64,000 nucleotides of DNA from assembly GCA_037074705.1 (NCBI GenBank), contig CM073591.1, forward strand, positions 95,098,532 through 95,162,531. Direction: 5' to 3'. Position numbers and translations under genes: made by a program. Below the pieces are notes generated by a model, which saw nothing but the letters and a program-made list of their open reading frames with translations, had not been told where the DNA came from and searched no databases. The stretch's first letter is position 1. Each line of letters starts with the position of its first letter. The DNA comes from Zhengitettix transpicula (taxonomy: Eukaryota > Arthropoda > Insecta > Orthoptera > Tetrigidae). Shown here piece by piece: positions 1-12,172 of this stretch.

Positions 1-689
1 AAAGTTATCACATTACATGAATTGCTAGAGATGTTAGATGAAATAAGAACTGCGATATGAAGGCTTCTTTTAGAATAGAATTTGACGGATGAACGCACAA
101 ACCTAGTGAACGAAATTACAGACTGGATTTAAGACATTTAAGATTCAATAAACTGTTTTAGACAGTAATATTTACTCAGAGATTATAATGTAATACTTTA
201 AACATAATATCATTTATCGCATCAAGTAACTACAATAATTATTTAAAATATAAAATTAACAAAAAATAATTTCATTGCAATTAAAGAAAAAGTGTCCTTC
301 ATTCCTATCGAACTTATACGATTTTAACTTCAATATATAATTGACAGAGTAAAAATGTTAACAACCACAAAATCAATGAAACTGAAAGCGGAAATTAAAG
401 TTTTGTTGAAATTGATAAAAATAGTACGTTCAACAGGATATTAAAACGAGTAAAAAGAAGTCATTCATAGATTATAGTTATATCGACCATGCCCTTTTAG
501 TAAAACTCCCAACCAGTTACATATCATTTTAATGTTTATCATTACAATTTACTTGTAGTAACTTACAGTGTGATATATCTTAAATCAATTCTCGTTTTTC
601 AGATTATAGGAGTTATTTCTGATAATAGACATTTAATTAAGGTTAGTGGAACTATTTGAAGATATTTAGATTAAAAGAGAATTTTCAGG
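1..689. other. 5' flank of the epoxide hydrolase gene, no gene seen
   Basis: AT-rich sequence with no convincing coding exon or repeat. The last bases before the start codon (about 676-688) look like a splice acceptor, with a T-rich run ending in TTTTCAG. A non-coding first exon may therefore lie to the left, perhaps outside the window. Confidence 0.5.
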
Positions 690-3600
690 ATGGGTTTTGT
701 GACGAAGATAGGAATAGCTACTACCACAATATTGACAATAGCAATAGCAATCATTTGGAGTCGACTTAACGCAGTTCCTCCGTTACCAGATCTGAGAAGC
801 CAATGGTGGGGTCCTGGTAAACCCCACAAAGATGAATCCATTAGGCCATTCAAGATCGACGTCTCTTCTTCGGTAAGAATTTTATCAGAATTATTAAAAA
901 TATAAAATAACATTTTCGATGTCATTTTGAAGTATTATATACAACTTCTTAAATGTATATGATAGTTAGTTTTTTTACTCATAAGGAACTGGCAAATATT
1001 GTTATAAAATTCCAGTCAGGAAACGAAATGCTCTAGCAAACAGAACTAAAACGAAACCGAGCTTCATACAAAGGCAAGAAGTATTCTTAAATTTGTGGAT
1101 TCATTCGATTTTTAAGATTTTATTTCTAGCTGTTTTCCTTTAAATATTTTTACTAAAAATTAGTGCAGTCTGAGACTTTCCTTCATTTTGCCCCATGAAA
1201 TTCTTGCATTTATCTGCATCTGAAATACGTAAATGGTTCATAACGCTTTGAAAATGATGAAAGAGACATTTCTCTTCTTCAAATAAAAATAAAAATATCT
1301 ACTGTTGCTAGTGTTTCTCGTATTCTTTTTTCTAATTCGATCTAGTCATTGTGAAAACTTTAATACTGCTAATTTGGTATTGGATCGACTCCATAAGAGT
1401 CCTACAAACTATATGTTGTTGCTAAAATATTTCCTCCGTTTCTGCTTAGTGGATAATGCTATTTTCGTATAAATTAATATAATATTCTATGTCCTATTGG
1501 CGTTCTTTTCTATATAGGTCATAGATGACCTTCACAATAGACTGAAAAACGTGAGGGAACTCACGGAACCTTTGCAAGACGTCGGCTTCCAATATGGATT
1601 CAACTCAGAATATTTGATGGACATACTGAAGTTTTGGAGTACTAAGTACGTTTGGAAAGAGAGGGAGGTTTTCCTGAACCAATTCCCCCAATTTAAGACC
1701 AATGTGGACGGTCTGGACATCCACTTTATACACGTGAAACCTAAAAATGTTCCTAAAGGAGTGGAGGTTGTCCCCCTGTTGCTGCTGCACGGATGGCCGG
1801 GATCGGTGAGGGAGTTCTACGAAATGATCCCCATGCTAACGACGCCACGGAAAGGACAGGACTTCGTGTTGGAAGTGATAGCACCTTCGCTGCCGGGCTA
1901 CGGTTTCTCTCAAGGGGCAGCTAAACCAGGATTAGGGGCGGCCCAAATGGCTGTCGTCATGGACGACCTCATGGCTAGACTGAAATTCAGTCGGTATTAC
2001 GTCCAAGGGGGCGACTGGGGAGCCATAATAGTAAGCCACATGGCTACTTTATATCCAAACAGGTATGCAATAATACTATAACTTCTTGTTTAAAGTGACA
2101 AGATCTTGATCATATTTACTTTGTCGTTACAGTTCACATTTGAAAAAAGTTATTTTTAAGTTATTTTCTATTACTACGCATGCTTGAAAATTTGTAATTG
2201 TGTTTCCAACTTTACATAATTGTTTTAATAATACAAATGAGCTACAAAAACTTAAGTTCCATACGTATTACCTTACCAAACAATTATTACATGAAGTCCA
2301 AAATGTGTAAAGATGGAAAAAAAAGTCTAATTTCAATCATACGCTACATGTTTGAACGAAAATGTTAGTAGTATGTTTGAATTACAGCCAATCCTAAGTC
2401 CAGAAATTAACAGCCTAAGTTAATTCCCAATAAGTTTATCATAACTTAAAATAATTTATTTTCATTCTAATTTCAGAAGCAATTGATGCTTTATTTTGAT
2501 TGACTATGAAGAAACCATATGACGTAAAAATAAGTAATAGTTATATCAATGAATACTGCACATTTTAGACGTAGGCTTATTTTTCGTTTCATATTTGCTT
2601 TGACTTAAGGAATTGAGAAATTATGTTTTGTCACTATTTACTATAAAAATTTATCCACTACCTTTAAGATGCGCTCTAACACATACTTTCTTTGTCTATT
2701 TGTGCGTGTATGCCTGTTTTAAAATTCTTGTATCAGTTAGATATTGTTACATCCATTTTGTGTTATTGAGACTCATAATTTTATAGCTAACGAATTTTAA
2801 TTTAATATTAGTTTAGTCTGATATAAATTTATTTGAATTTGATAACAAAATTATTTTGATTTATTAATAATTATACCAAATAATATACATTTCATCCACA
2901 CATATACAAAATACGTACAGTTCGACTAGAAAATCTCAGGTTGGAATGTGAAAAAAGTGTAATGAAATGTCAATTGATATATTTTTTAAAGAAAGGTGAT
3001 GAAAGATAACAGCGGAATTTGCTTACGTAACCATTATGGTGTTATCCGGAAATGGCGAGCAGCGTCCATTCTTTCCGTTATGGAAAAATCTCCATTGTCC
3101 AGTCCGTTGTAGCCTCCGGCTTGCATGCTGCCCTTAAGCATCTATCGGGACGAGCATAGCAGCATAATTTATTTCTGCTATGAGACGCAACTACCCCAAC
3201 TCGGATCTTCGTCCGTCCCGTTCGTTTTTGCGAACCAGCGACCTTGCTGACCCCCAAGCAACTCCTTTACTCTCCTTCTGAACATCTGGGCTGACCATTC
3301 AGATCCATTGACCACTGGCCACCCGCCTCGTTGTCAAGACAAAAAAATTTTGCCCCTCCCGCTTCCCGGCAAAGCATCATTTACGCAAGCAAATTCTTGT
3401 TCGGGTGGTGCGCACTTTATATCTGCTGGTGTTAAGTCAAATTATATAAAATATTATACTCCAAATTATAAATGAGGGATACGATCACACCACAATTTTG
3501 ATTTTTGTTTTTCTCTGATTTTCGAAAAATGATTAAAAGGCTAGATTGATACTTTTTAAATGATATGGCCGTTTCTTTAACAATCAGATTATTGTTATGA

Positions 3601-6600
3601 ATTTAATTTCATATTTGTAACTTTTGGACTTAATGTAATAATTGTTTGGTAATAATCATGCAACATAAGTTTGTGTAGTTCTTTTTGTATTATTTTAAAT
3701 TATGTATTGGGCATAATAATCTGACAATTCTCGTAAATACATTTCAAACTGGCCAGAAGACAATTGTCTGAGGTTTTAAATTAAAAATCCTGATTTAAAA
3801 TTCCTGGTCTACTGACTCTTCATCTCTTTTCTGTTCTTCAGCATTTAGTTCATTCCACATTCCCAATCAGTTGATCTGTATACTGTCATTGCTCCCCTTC
3901 TTCGTGTACTCTAATGTGCATTCCATCACTAACTTAACCAACACTGGATCCCTAAGTATGTGCCAACTTGGCTGGTCTTAATTTTAGTGTGTTGTAAAGT
4001 CTCCTTCCCTTGTCGGTACTTTTCGAAACTTTCTCGTTGATTTCAGTCTGTTTAAGCTTTAAAATTCTTCTGGTTCGGGTCTACTGCTTTCCCGAACACC
4101 AAGCGTCTCCCAAATTGCCCATGTTTCACATCGATACAATCCTGTACTTCATACATGAAGTTTGAGAAACTTGTTTCGGATTCCAATTTCAATGTTGGAG
4201 ATTAATGTTTCTCTTCTTCAAACAATGCTCTCTTCGTCGGCGATATCATCTGTACTTTATTTATCCACGGTAACATTTTTGTCGCTCCTCCCAATATTGA
4301 GTTTCATAATATCTGTTTCTACATTAATAGCTGTGATGTTTGATTTAATGTGAAGCATCTCTGAAATGCGTCTGGAATTGTACCTGGTGTGAATGTTTAA
4401 AATCTTAGAATTTTGCCAATCGAATGTATGTTTTGAATTGATTATTTGTTTGGATACTACAGATTGTTTATCAATAGGAAGTTTGATATTAGACATATCT
4501 TCTTTGATACGCGTATTAAGGGAACTTTTTGTTTTCCCTCAATAATTGCTATGATCCCTTATTATTACGCTGAACCTTCTTTTTTCCCATTGTTGTTGCT
4601 CCCTTATTGTTACGCTAACCCTTCGGCTCTCCCATAGGCTCTTCATAGTACCTGACGAAAGGGACAAGGATCCCAGAAACGTTGTGTGGTATTTATATTA
4701 CCATTTTGTCCGAATTGGCTATCTTTCTTATTCAGTTTTGCATTGTACATTACTTTAGTTTTCCCCCTATTTATTTTTACACAGACCTGCGAGTAATTAT
4801 AATACAGTGTGATTTGTTTTTCAAATGTTTACTTTATCGTGGAACAGATATTATTATCCAATAAAATATTCAAGTAAGCTGCCCTGAGTGTGATTCACAA
4901 TTGATAGCCCGCAGGTTTCATTTTCAAACTTCCGTTATCTTTGTTTTCACGTCATGGTTTTTAAACAATTGGAACAAGATTTTTCAAATAACGACAAAGT
5001 TGGCGCCTTTTAAATTAGGATTATGGGCCTAAATTAAAGGCTTTGTACGAATTCAATAACCTATTGTTAATTTGACGTTGACCTACTTTCCCAAAGTATT
5101 CTTCGTGTACCTACTCCAAGCCTTTAAAATCAACTGCCATTTTATTAATATAGAGAAACGTTCGTTTTATTTTACTTATGTTTTTAGAATAATTTCGTTA
5201 TAAAATAAAAAGTAATTTTAAGCACATTAAAAAGTAGTTTTTGCCTCTATGTTTCAGGATTTTGGGTGTTCATTCAAACATGTGTTTCGTTAATTCCCCC
5301 GTAAGTAACATTAAAAGAATACTGGGCAACTTCTGGCCCAGCCTTGTTGTAGAAGAAAAATATGTAGACAAAGTTTATCCTTATGGAGAAAAGTTTGCTA
5401 ATATTTTGGAGGAAACAGGCTATTTACATATCCAGGCTACGAAACCGGACACTATCGGTTCGTACTTTTAACAGAGATCTTTTAAATTTTCTCTTGCAAT
5501 AGACTGGTCGTCTATTAGATTTATTTTTCAGGTGTAGCGTTACTCGACTCTCCAGCAGGACTAGCAGCTTACGTTCTGGAGAAATTCTCTACCTGGACAG
5601 ACTCTAATTTCAAAACGCTTGCGGATGGAGGCCTTACGAAAAAATTTACCATGACGAATCTCCTGGATAACGTTATGATTTATTGGATTACTGGATCGAT
5701 AACAACATCAATGAGGCTGTACAGTGAAACCTTCAATAAAGCCCAATTTTCTCTGGGAATGGATCTGTAAGTATAAGTACTGTTTTAAATTATTTGAGTT
5801 TACATAAACTTAATATTACTAACACCCAGCTTTAAGAATAATGAACGAATATGAAATAAAATTAATGCTATTTTAACCAGTCGTTGTAGTTTTGAATTAA
5901 ATGGCAAATGCTATGGGAAGCACAAATGAATAGCCAAACTCGCGCAGACCCTCGAAAGCTTATTTCGGAGGAAAGTTGAGGACAGTTGACAGTAAAAATT
6001 CCTTAGGCTTTTTTTCTTGTTCAACTTTGACTTCTTCATTTGGAAGACAACTGAAAACAATCTAAAAATAACGACTGTTCGGAAAGCAATAGAGGTGGGA
6101 TTTTAGGTATCTCTCAATGTCAAATTTTATCCAGATAATCTGAGGAACAGTTTATATATTCGGATACATTTTAGCACCCATTATAATTTCGGTACTGAAT
6201 ACATATATTGTACACCGGTAAACAAAAAAAACATTTCCTATTTCACAAGCGTATTGAAATAAGGAATTCAGGTTTATCGAAAAATTACTTGGAAAACATA
6301 AAACACCACGTGGATTCGAAGCTCTACCAGTACGATTCAGGCAACATTTCAGTTGAAGAAAGCAATGATTCCAGTTTCGTAATTATACTTTTAGTAAAAA
6401 AATCGATAGGTCTCGGAGAAAGTGAATTCTTTAAGAGTAAATAATTACTGTCATCAACATTCGGCTACATTTCAGACGTCAATTTTAATGTCACATTAAA
6501 AGATCTTGTATAATTTCATATTAAATTCCTATATTCATTTGTTTTACAGAGAGCCAACACTTTTCATAGACCAGTGCCAGATAATCTGAATTTCTAAATG

Positions 6601-7554
6601 AAGGTTCTGCTGGTGATAAAAGAATTATATGCAAGTATTAGTGACGCGGCATTTTCAAGGCTGAAAGGCAAAAAACGGAAGATTAATAACGCCTATTCCA
6701 ATTAGAACAATTCTCGTAACTGCATAAAACTGATTCAATTTCAACGAAAACATTTGAAAGTTTTCAATCTCTCAGCTTGTATTTAAAATACAACAGAAAC
6801 AAATATTATGGCCGATTGGTTTGTTCTGAATGTCTCAAAATTCATGCCATCATTGAATTTGTGGAAAGCTAAATACAACCGCCCAAATAGTGCAGTTTAA
6901 ATTTGACATATTTCTTTATTTTTCCACAAATTTAGAGTATTTCTTGTAAAACCTGTACCCCGTTTTATTTAATTGTACATATATTTTAGATTTAAAAATG
7001 CTACCTCAGAATAACCGGCAGCATATCCTCATCACATTCGATTCCTGAAAGAGCACACAAATAAGTAAACTACATATCAAATAATTTACATAAATAATAA
7101 AAAGCGAAAATAAGGAAATTTAGGAAGTGTAGTATTTGTAAAAGAGAAAAAATGAAAGTAGGAAAATTCGTAAGTGAAAAAGGATTAATACGTCTGCGAC
7201 AAGTAGAAATCAGTACATTCATGTTAAAATCTTTAAAAATAATAACAGCGATGAAAAATAGAAAAGATTATATATAACGAGAAACACAAACCAATAAGAT
7301 AACGTGTACTTTTCCTAAAAAAGTATGATTTCTTTGTTTGCAGAATTCCCATTAAGGTTCCCGCGGCGTGCGCACAGTTGCCCAACGAGATTGCGTTCCT
7401 GCCCGAGTCTCTTCTGCTGGACAAGTACCCGTACCTGGCCAGGTACACAGTCCTCCCACGTGGAGGTCACTTTGCTGCCTTCGAGGAGCCTGCGCTGCTT
7501 GCAGACGATATCTGGGAATCAGTCCAAGCTTTCCGGAACTTCACCATCGAGTAA
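690..7554 (+). CDS. JHEH: Juvenile hormone epoxide hydrolase, 5 exons, complete
   Basis: Exons 690-872, 1518-2062, 5258-5457, 5532-5766 and 7344-7554 join in frame with GT-AG introns to give 457 residues, the usual length for the family. The enzyme opens the epoxide ring of juvenile hormone to give the diol and is a microsomal alpha/beta hydrolase. Visible features are: a hydrophobic N-terminal membrane anchor (about residues 5-23); the epoxide hydrolase N-terminal domain (roughly 45-155); the oxyanion-hole motif HGWPGS at 152-157; the nucleophile in GGDWG (Asp227); a candidate acid, Glu403 in PNE; and the base in GGHFAAFE (His430). The triad numbers match those known for insect and mammalian microsomal epoxide hydrolases. 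The cap-region segment YWITGS, with nearby tyrosines, lies in exon 4. The start is the first ATG before the anchor. The 3.2 kb intron 2 is full of transposon debris. A general microsomal epoxide hydrolase is the alternative name; substrate preference cannot be read from the sequence. Confidence 0.95.
2063..3014. other. Epoxide hydrolase intron 2, left part, nothing recognised
   Basis: AT-rich intronic sequence following the donor at 2063. I see no repeat, RNA gene or open coding segment in it. Confidence 0.5.
3015..3396. mobile_element. Short inverted-repeat element (MITE-like), GC-richer than its surroundings
   Basis: The ends form a 16-bp inverted repeat with one mismatch: GAATTTGCTTACGTAA at 3015-3030 and its complement at 3381-3396. 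The 380-bp body is clearly richer in G+C than the flanking intron and has no reading frame of note. I found no clear target duplication, so the exact borders are uncertain. It sits in intron 2 of the epoxide hydrolase gene. Confidence 0.5.
3800..4262 (-). mobile_element. Decayed non-LTR retrotransposon tail (LINE C-terminal region)
   Basis: Read on the minus strand through several frameshifts and stops, this resembles the C-terminal part of insect LINE reverse transcriptases. The segment near 4100-4140 reads LYRCETWAIW, matching the LYG.ETW motif. Further on come RLYNTLKLRPAKLAH and PVLVKLVMECTLE, matching the usual K-R-R-L-GH-LR-D-LVK-V-EG block. It is 5' truncated and broken. The family is RTE/CR1-like by eye; a clade assignment needs alignment. 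Confidence 0.65.
4270..4496 (-). mobile_element. Penelope-like element endonuclease fragment
   Basis: The minus-strand reading contains HTFDWQNSKIL followed by RYNSRRISEMLHIK. This resembles the end of the GIY-YIG endonuclease domain of Penelope-like retroelements (H-x-FDW/F-x-N-x-KIL, then an R..SE..HIK block). It is only about 75 residues, with no reverse transcriptase next to it, and abuts the LINE tail. A hammerhead-like motif lies about 155 bp to the right on the other strand. Confidence 0.5.
4652..4680 (+). ncRNA. Hammerhead-ribozyme-like core
   Basis: The order is CTGACGA, AA, GGGA, a 6-nt loop, TCCC, A, GAAAC. That is the conserved hammerhead core with a perfect 4-bp stem II. Flanking AGTAC and GTATT could form a 5-bp stem I, but the base before the second arm is G rather than the H needed at the cleavage site, so this copy is probably inactive. 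Hammerheads are known in Penelope-like elements, and such a fragment lies nearby. Confidence 0.5.
5767..7343. other. Epoxide hydrolase intron 4, nothing recognised
   Basis: AT-rich 1.58 kb intron between exons 4 and 5. A 78-codon open frame at 6208-6444 has no recognisable domain and sits wholly inside the intron, so I do not call it a gene. Confidence 0.6.
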
Positions 7555-7963
7555 CAGTGGCAAACGCCAACTTCAAAGACTACTCACTTTTGTATATTTT
7601 TAATGCATCGAAGAAACTACAACCTTAGAAAATTTGAACCCCTTGTTAGGTTAAATTATAACCCAAATTTTCACAGTCTCGACGGACGGAGTTCACTGAA
7701 ACTGCGAGGAAACTATCCTTAATAGGGATTCCTCCAAAGAAGTTGCTAGATCGAGTACAAAGTTGCGTTTTTAGTAGACGATTATAACATTTTCCAGTCC
7801 AAGGTAAGTCTGAGTACACTGTTTAATTCGAGAATTAGGTTTTTGTGCCTACTAAATGACGGAAAATGATTAAAACAAGTATAGGCCTACAGTTCATACA
7901 ACTTGATAACAAATTGTCGAGCCTACCCACAATGCTTCGAGAACTTTGACTTAGAACCACAGG

Positions 7964-7969
7964 AATAAA
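7964..7969 (+). promoter_or_regulatory. Possible polyadenylation signal of the epoxide hydrolase gene
   Basis: First clear AATAAA after the stop codon at 7552-7554, about 410 bp downstream. AT-rich DNA gives many such hexamers by chance. Confidence 0.35.
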
Positions 7970-8059
7970 TTTGTCACAATTTGACTAATTGTTTACATTT
8001 TGGTTCTCGTATTAACGAGTAAATTTATGGGTAATTAAAAATTGGAATTTTGTTTTAAA

Positions 8060-8700
8060 AAAACCAATACAAGTTTCTGAGTTTCACCACAATCTCCACT
8101 GAGTTCAATATCTTTGGTCCAGCGATATTACAATTTATTCATTCACTCAAAAAATTGTTTGGAATAGAGCATTATTCGTTTCGACTGGTAACTATGGTTT
8201 GAGGTAGTAATTAGGTTTAGTGAGGAAATATACAAAGCTCGTTCACTTCTGCCATCTCAATAACCATCGTGTAAGTAGGCGCATTGCTCTGGTGCATGAG
8301 CAATCCTGATTGCTTCACTATGCAACGTCACGAAATAAGACGCAGTCAATGATTCAACAATTTCCAAGATTACCAAATTATACCTTTCGAGTTCCAGAAA
8401 CAGCTTCCATCAGTTTTCCCCACTAAGAAAGAAGTTTTCACCAGGCCATTTGTACCGACAGTCGTAGAGATTCCTCGGGCGTCATGATGGATCCGCGTTT
8501 CCTATAAAATCGGAAGGAATAATTCTAATTAAACTGCAACTTTTAAAGAACCGTTTTGTTATGCAAGATATTATATATTCCCATTTATACGGGATGCCTG
8601 AAATATCACGGAGATTGATGTGACGACCTTCCATCACTGCATAATGAACACTTCTACAGAATAAACCGCAATCATCCTGATCGCGCAGGGCCCGTAGTGC
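8060..8700 (-). pseudogene. Mariner transposase pseudogene
   Basis: Minus-strand conceptual translation across frameshifts gives mariner blocks in the right order. These are EGRHINLRDISG (helix-turn-helix region), RIHHDARGIS, GKLMEAVFWNSKGII (usual SAGKVM..VFWD..GII), MHQSNAPTYTMVIEMAEVNEL (usual FHQDNAP..T...MA..NEL) and WTKDIELSGD near the C terminus. The second catalytic Asp (HQDN) is changed to Ser and stops are present, so it is dead. I saw no terminal inverted repeats. Confidence 0.7.
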
Positions 8701-9340
8701 GCTTACGGATGCCTTTAATATAATTTATCCAGTAATTAACGTTTTTTTGTGCGCAGAGTCCCTGTGAGCTCAGTCGAAACGATTGAACTTTGGCGATTTA
8801 CTGCGGACAACAGACATTTCATTAATCTTGGTCCTGAATAGCGAAAATAAGTCAAATATATTGCAAACGATTGTAAGTTCTCGCTTCGGTACAGGAACCT
8901 AATTTACGTACCATTTGTTGTATAACAGGTCATACCAAATTATAATTTCTCGTAAGCGCTAGGATTATAGCGACGATTGGAACAAAGTCGGAGGCTGGGC
9001 TATTGTGCGAAGTGCTGCTGATGTCATCTACAGTAATCGCACCATTCAAACTACGCGCGTGAAGATATAGATCTTGATATTTCAAGAAGTAGGTAGTTTT
9101 TTATTACACAAGATAGATTTGGGCTTCCAAACAGGTGAAAGTAGGTTTAGACTACTACATTTCAATGGTGGCACTGCCATCGTCATCAAGTGGTAACGGT
9201 CGGACATCTGACATCTACTAATTTTATACTTTATCTACGGAGCGATGAAATTGAAAATAGCGATTGGACCGTTCGTCAATACTCTATTGAAAAATAGCAA
9301 TCTGTATTTAAATGCAGAACTAAACAATAATATTTGTTTA

Positions 9341-9740
9341 GAGTAACAGGCTATATGAGGATAATCCACGTGGTGGCAACTTCCCTTTAATAGCATAGGA
9401 AGGAATTTGAAAGGGGGGATGCGTAATGGTAGAGAAAGGTAGCCAAAGGCTAACTAGGGCCCCCAGGCTATAGTTTAAGGATCCTGCCCGGCATTCGCCT
9501 AAAAAATGATGCAGAACAAACCCTAGAAACCCAGTATCAGGGTAGATCAGGCGCTTGGTACTTGTCCCACGCCCTTCCGATGGTGGGAGAGAAGTTTGCT
9601 GTGGGGATGCAGCATTCCCTTTTCTGTACCTCGACCAGTTTAAGAGGCAGCTGTCCGAATATTCCAATGGGAAAAGGGAACAAATGCGACCCCGGAACAT
9701 ACACCTCTAAAACTGACCGAGGAGTTGCACACACACCTAT
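9341..9740 (-). repeat. GC-rich interspersed retroposon, copy A
   Basis: One of four related copies (also 12083-12172, 12638-12955 and 22036-22458). In this orientation the 3' end is at 9341, next to a T-rich stretch, equivalent to the poly(A) side of the 22 kb copy. G+C is far above the local background. Shared landmarks include AACAGGCTA.ATGAGG, ATTAAAGGGGAGTTGCC (as complement), CTAGGGCCCCC and GTACTTGTCCCACGCCC. Its identity is unknown to me. Confidence 0.7.
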
Positions 9741-10240
9741 TTGATAAGAAATTTTTTTTTTCCGGCAGGTAGGTCCGCCACTGTCATTCAACTTTACCGT
9801 CTGACGACGGCAGATTTAGTTGTAGAAAAATTTCGTAACTGAGTTGATATCTCCTACATAGTTAGATTAAACAATTTCTGGAATCAATAATCTTATTAAG
9901 GAAATATTTTATAAAATGCTCACAGAGGTTGCTCCCGTGTAAAAGATAAACCTTTTGTATATTCTGCATTAGTGTAAATAGTAAAGCGATATCAAAACAA
10001 TGAAGGATTAATCTGTATATTCGGATAATGGGAAGGAAATACTTCAGGTTGTTCGTCTGACGGTTTAAAACAGCTATAAGTAAGCGATAACTATTTTTTG
10101 GAATGACGATCTAAGCAATAACTGATAAAACACAAGGGAACTTGTAACTCGCTCATCAGAAGTGTTGTTGCTTTGCAACAGGAATGAGAAAGACGATTTA
10201 TATTAAAAATCCTCAGCATAGCAACGTTAATATTATGTAT

Positions 10241-10813
10241 ACAGGGTGATTATAAGGTCATGGGACAAACATTGAGGGGTGAAATATCTTATTAAAACAT
10301 ACATTTTTTCATAGTAATGTATGGTCGGTAGTGACGCATTGAGGCAGGAACAAAAAAAATGACGTGAAAAGAAAAACATTGTTTATTTACAACATCATCG
10401 AAAAGTGCTTCTTTCCAGCAAGTTTAACAATAACCAACAGTAGTACATGCTTGGAAGCGTCGAAGGAGTGACTGACGAACAGTTCTCGAGGAATTTCGCG
10501 CACGCTTTTAGCCGCAATGGATAGTCGAGCAACGAGGTCCTCAATTAACTGGAGTCCTGTAAATATTAGACTTTAGATGTCTCCATTAGAATTAATCGAT
10601 GCAATCTTGAACATTTATTGCAAACATTACTGGATATAAGCACTTTGATATGATCCTGTAAATAAACAATATTTTTCTTTTCACGATTCTTTTTTTTGTG
10701 TTCGTGCCTCAACGCGTCACTTCCCACCATGCATTCCTATGCATAAAATGTATATTTTAGAAAGCTGTACCACCCCTCAAAGTTTGTTCCATAACCGTAG
10801 AATCACCCTGTGT
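10241..10813. mobile_element. Long-terminal-inverted-repeat element, copy 1
   Basis: The left end, ACAGGGTGATTATAAGGTC, and the right end (complement CACAGGGTGATTCTACGG) begin inverted repeats of roughly 150 bp. These arms share GGGACAAAC/GGAACAAAC, GAGGGGTG and GAAAAATATTGTTTATTTAC-like blocks. The interior is about 250 bp with no intact frame. A second copy lies at 51510-52020. This is a non-autonomous DNA transposon or foldback element. Confidence 0.75.
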
Positions 10814-12082
10814 AAGTTACAAGAATGGGTGGAATTAAAGGGACGAATCATATACTAATTAAAGTAATCCAAAAAGAAGCTGGTTCAAAGGCGTAATAGC
10901 AACAGGACTGAAAATTAATTAATGTTATCATAATAGCTTCTAATTCCCAGGTTGTCCAACATATTATACTCCTGATATCTACAGTTACCGTATTATGTGT
11001 ACTTCGCACTCATATTTCATTAAGTATACGAGACACAAAATCATTTATATTTTTTCACAGATTTTTACGTGCTGTTCGTTTTATTTCTGAAACGGTTAGT
11101 TACATTTTTCTTCTGCGATCCGTTCACTTTATTGCATCTTAACCTTCCAAGTTCCATGTCTAATGACTTGGACCCTATTTATTACATTGAAATGCGTTTC
11201 ACTCGATTGCACTCTGGTTCTGTCTAGTTGCAGCAAGTGACATACGCGAAAATTATGTATTTTTCGTGCTCATTGTTTTGTTTTCTAATTTATTCTTCAA
11301 TTTTAAATATCAAGTTAATGCGTTTTGTCCATCTGAAAATAATCACCTTGCCTCAATATTTTACCTAATTCTGTTTACCAATTCTAGTTATTGGCTTTCA
11401 GTTTTTTGAACCCTTGCGTTTGTTGTTTCTATTATTACGCAATTCCTGAAACGAAATTCCCATATCGATTTAACAACACGGCGCAGGTATATTTTTTTAG
11501 CGCTCGAAGGCTGGTACAGAAGTCGCAGGTGCAGTTTCGGGGTTCGGCAGCTGATAAGATATCCATTTGCAGAACGGAAGCTGGGCCCATCTGCCTTTTA
11601 AAAAAATTATTTTTCAATATTCTATAGACGAACACGTCTTAGTCTTTGATTAAAAAATTTAATATTAAATTATTTTTTTAAAAAAAGGCTTAAATAATTA
11701 CACTTTTTAAATCACAATAGAAAGAATAGAAGAACTATTATATTAATTCAAATGTAATATTACAAGTTGAAAAAAAATTATATCTCGTGTATATAAGATT
11801 CTCTATTCTTAATACAACATATAAAGATAAACACTTATAATGCCATATATTAATACAGCTATCACTTATAAGTTATTTAAAGACAAATATCGTAATTTTA
11901 CGAATGTTTTAAAGCCACTATAATCCATTGAATTCTTAGGATTTTGTTAGGCTAAACTTGAAAATTTATTTTAATAAGATATGTGTACCAGAATCAGCTT
12001 TTTATAAACTAATTTATTGTGCTACTTTGTGTTTCAGGTAATATTCAATTACTGCTGTTTGCTAGACCATTTTTTTACGTAA
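10814..12082. other. Intergenic stretch, nothing recognised
   Basis: AT-rich apart from a somewhat GC-richer patch at about 11470-11600. Overlapping open frames there (11391-11627 plus, 11435-11635 minus) have no recognisable domain or splice context. Confidence 0.5.
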
Positions 12083-12172
12083 TACGCAACCCCCCTCCCC
12101 TTTAAATCCCTTCTTATACTATTAAAGGGGAGTTGCCACTATGTGGATTACCCTAATGTAGCCTGTTACTCA
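12083..12172 (+). repeat. GC-rich retroposon, 5'-truncated copy B
   Basis: Only the last 90 bp of the repeat are present (CCCTTT.AAATCCCTTC, ATTAAAGGGGAGTTGCC, GTAGCCTGTTACTC), followed by an A-rich tail. Loss of the 5' part with the 3' end kept is what incomplete reverse transcription gives. Confidence 0.65.

Noticed and set aside
4162..4637. Plus-strand frames of about 60 codons in the 4.2-4.6 kb region
   Set aside because: Shadows of the antisense LINE and Penelope-like fragments; hydrophobic low-complexity peptides without a domain.
7325..7628. Two longer plus-strand frames over the last epoxide hydrolase exon
   Set aside because: They are the other two frames of exon 5. The frame joined from exon 4 carries the conserved GGHFAAFE and a sensible stop.
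11391..11635. Overlapping 66-78 codon frames on both strands
   Set aside because: No domain, no splice context, and the reading is open on both strands, which points to composition rather than coding.
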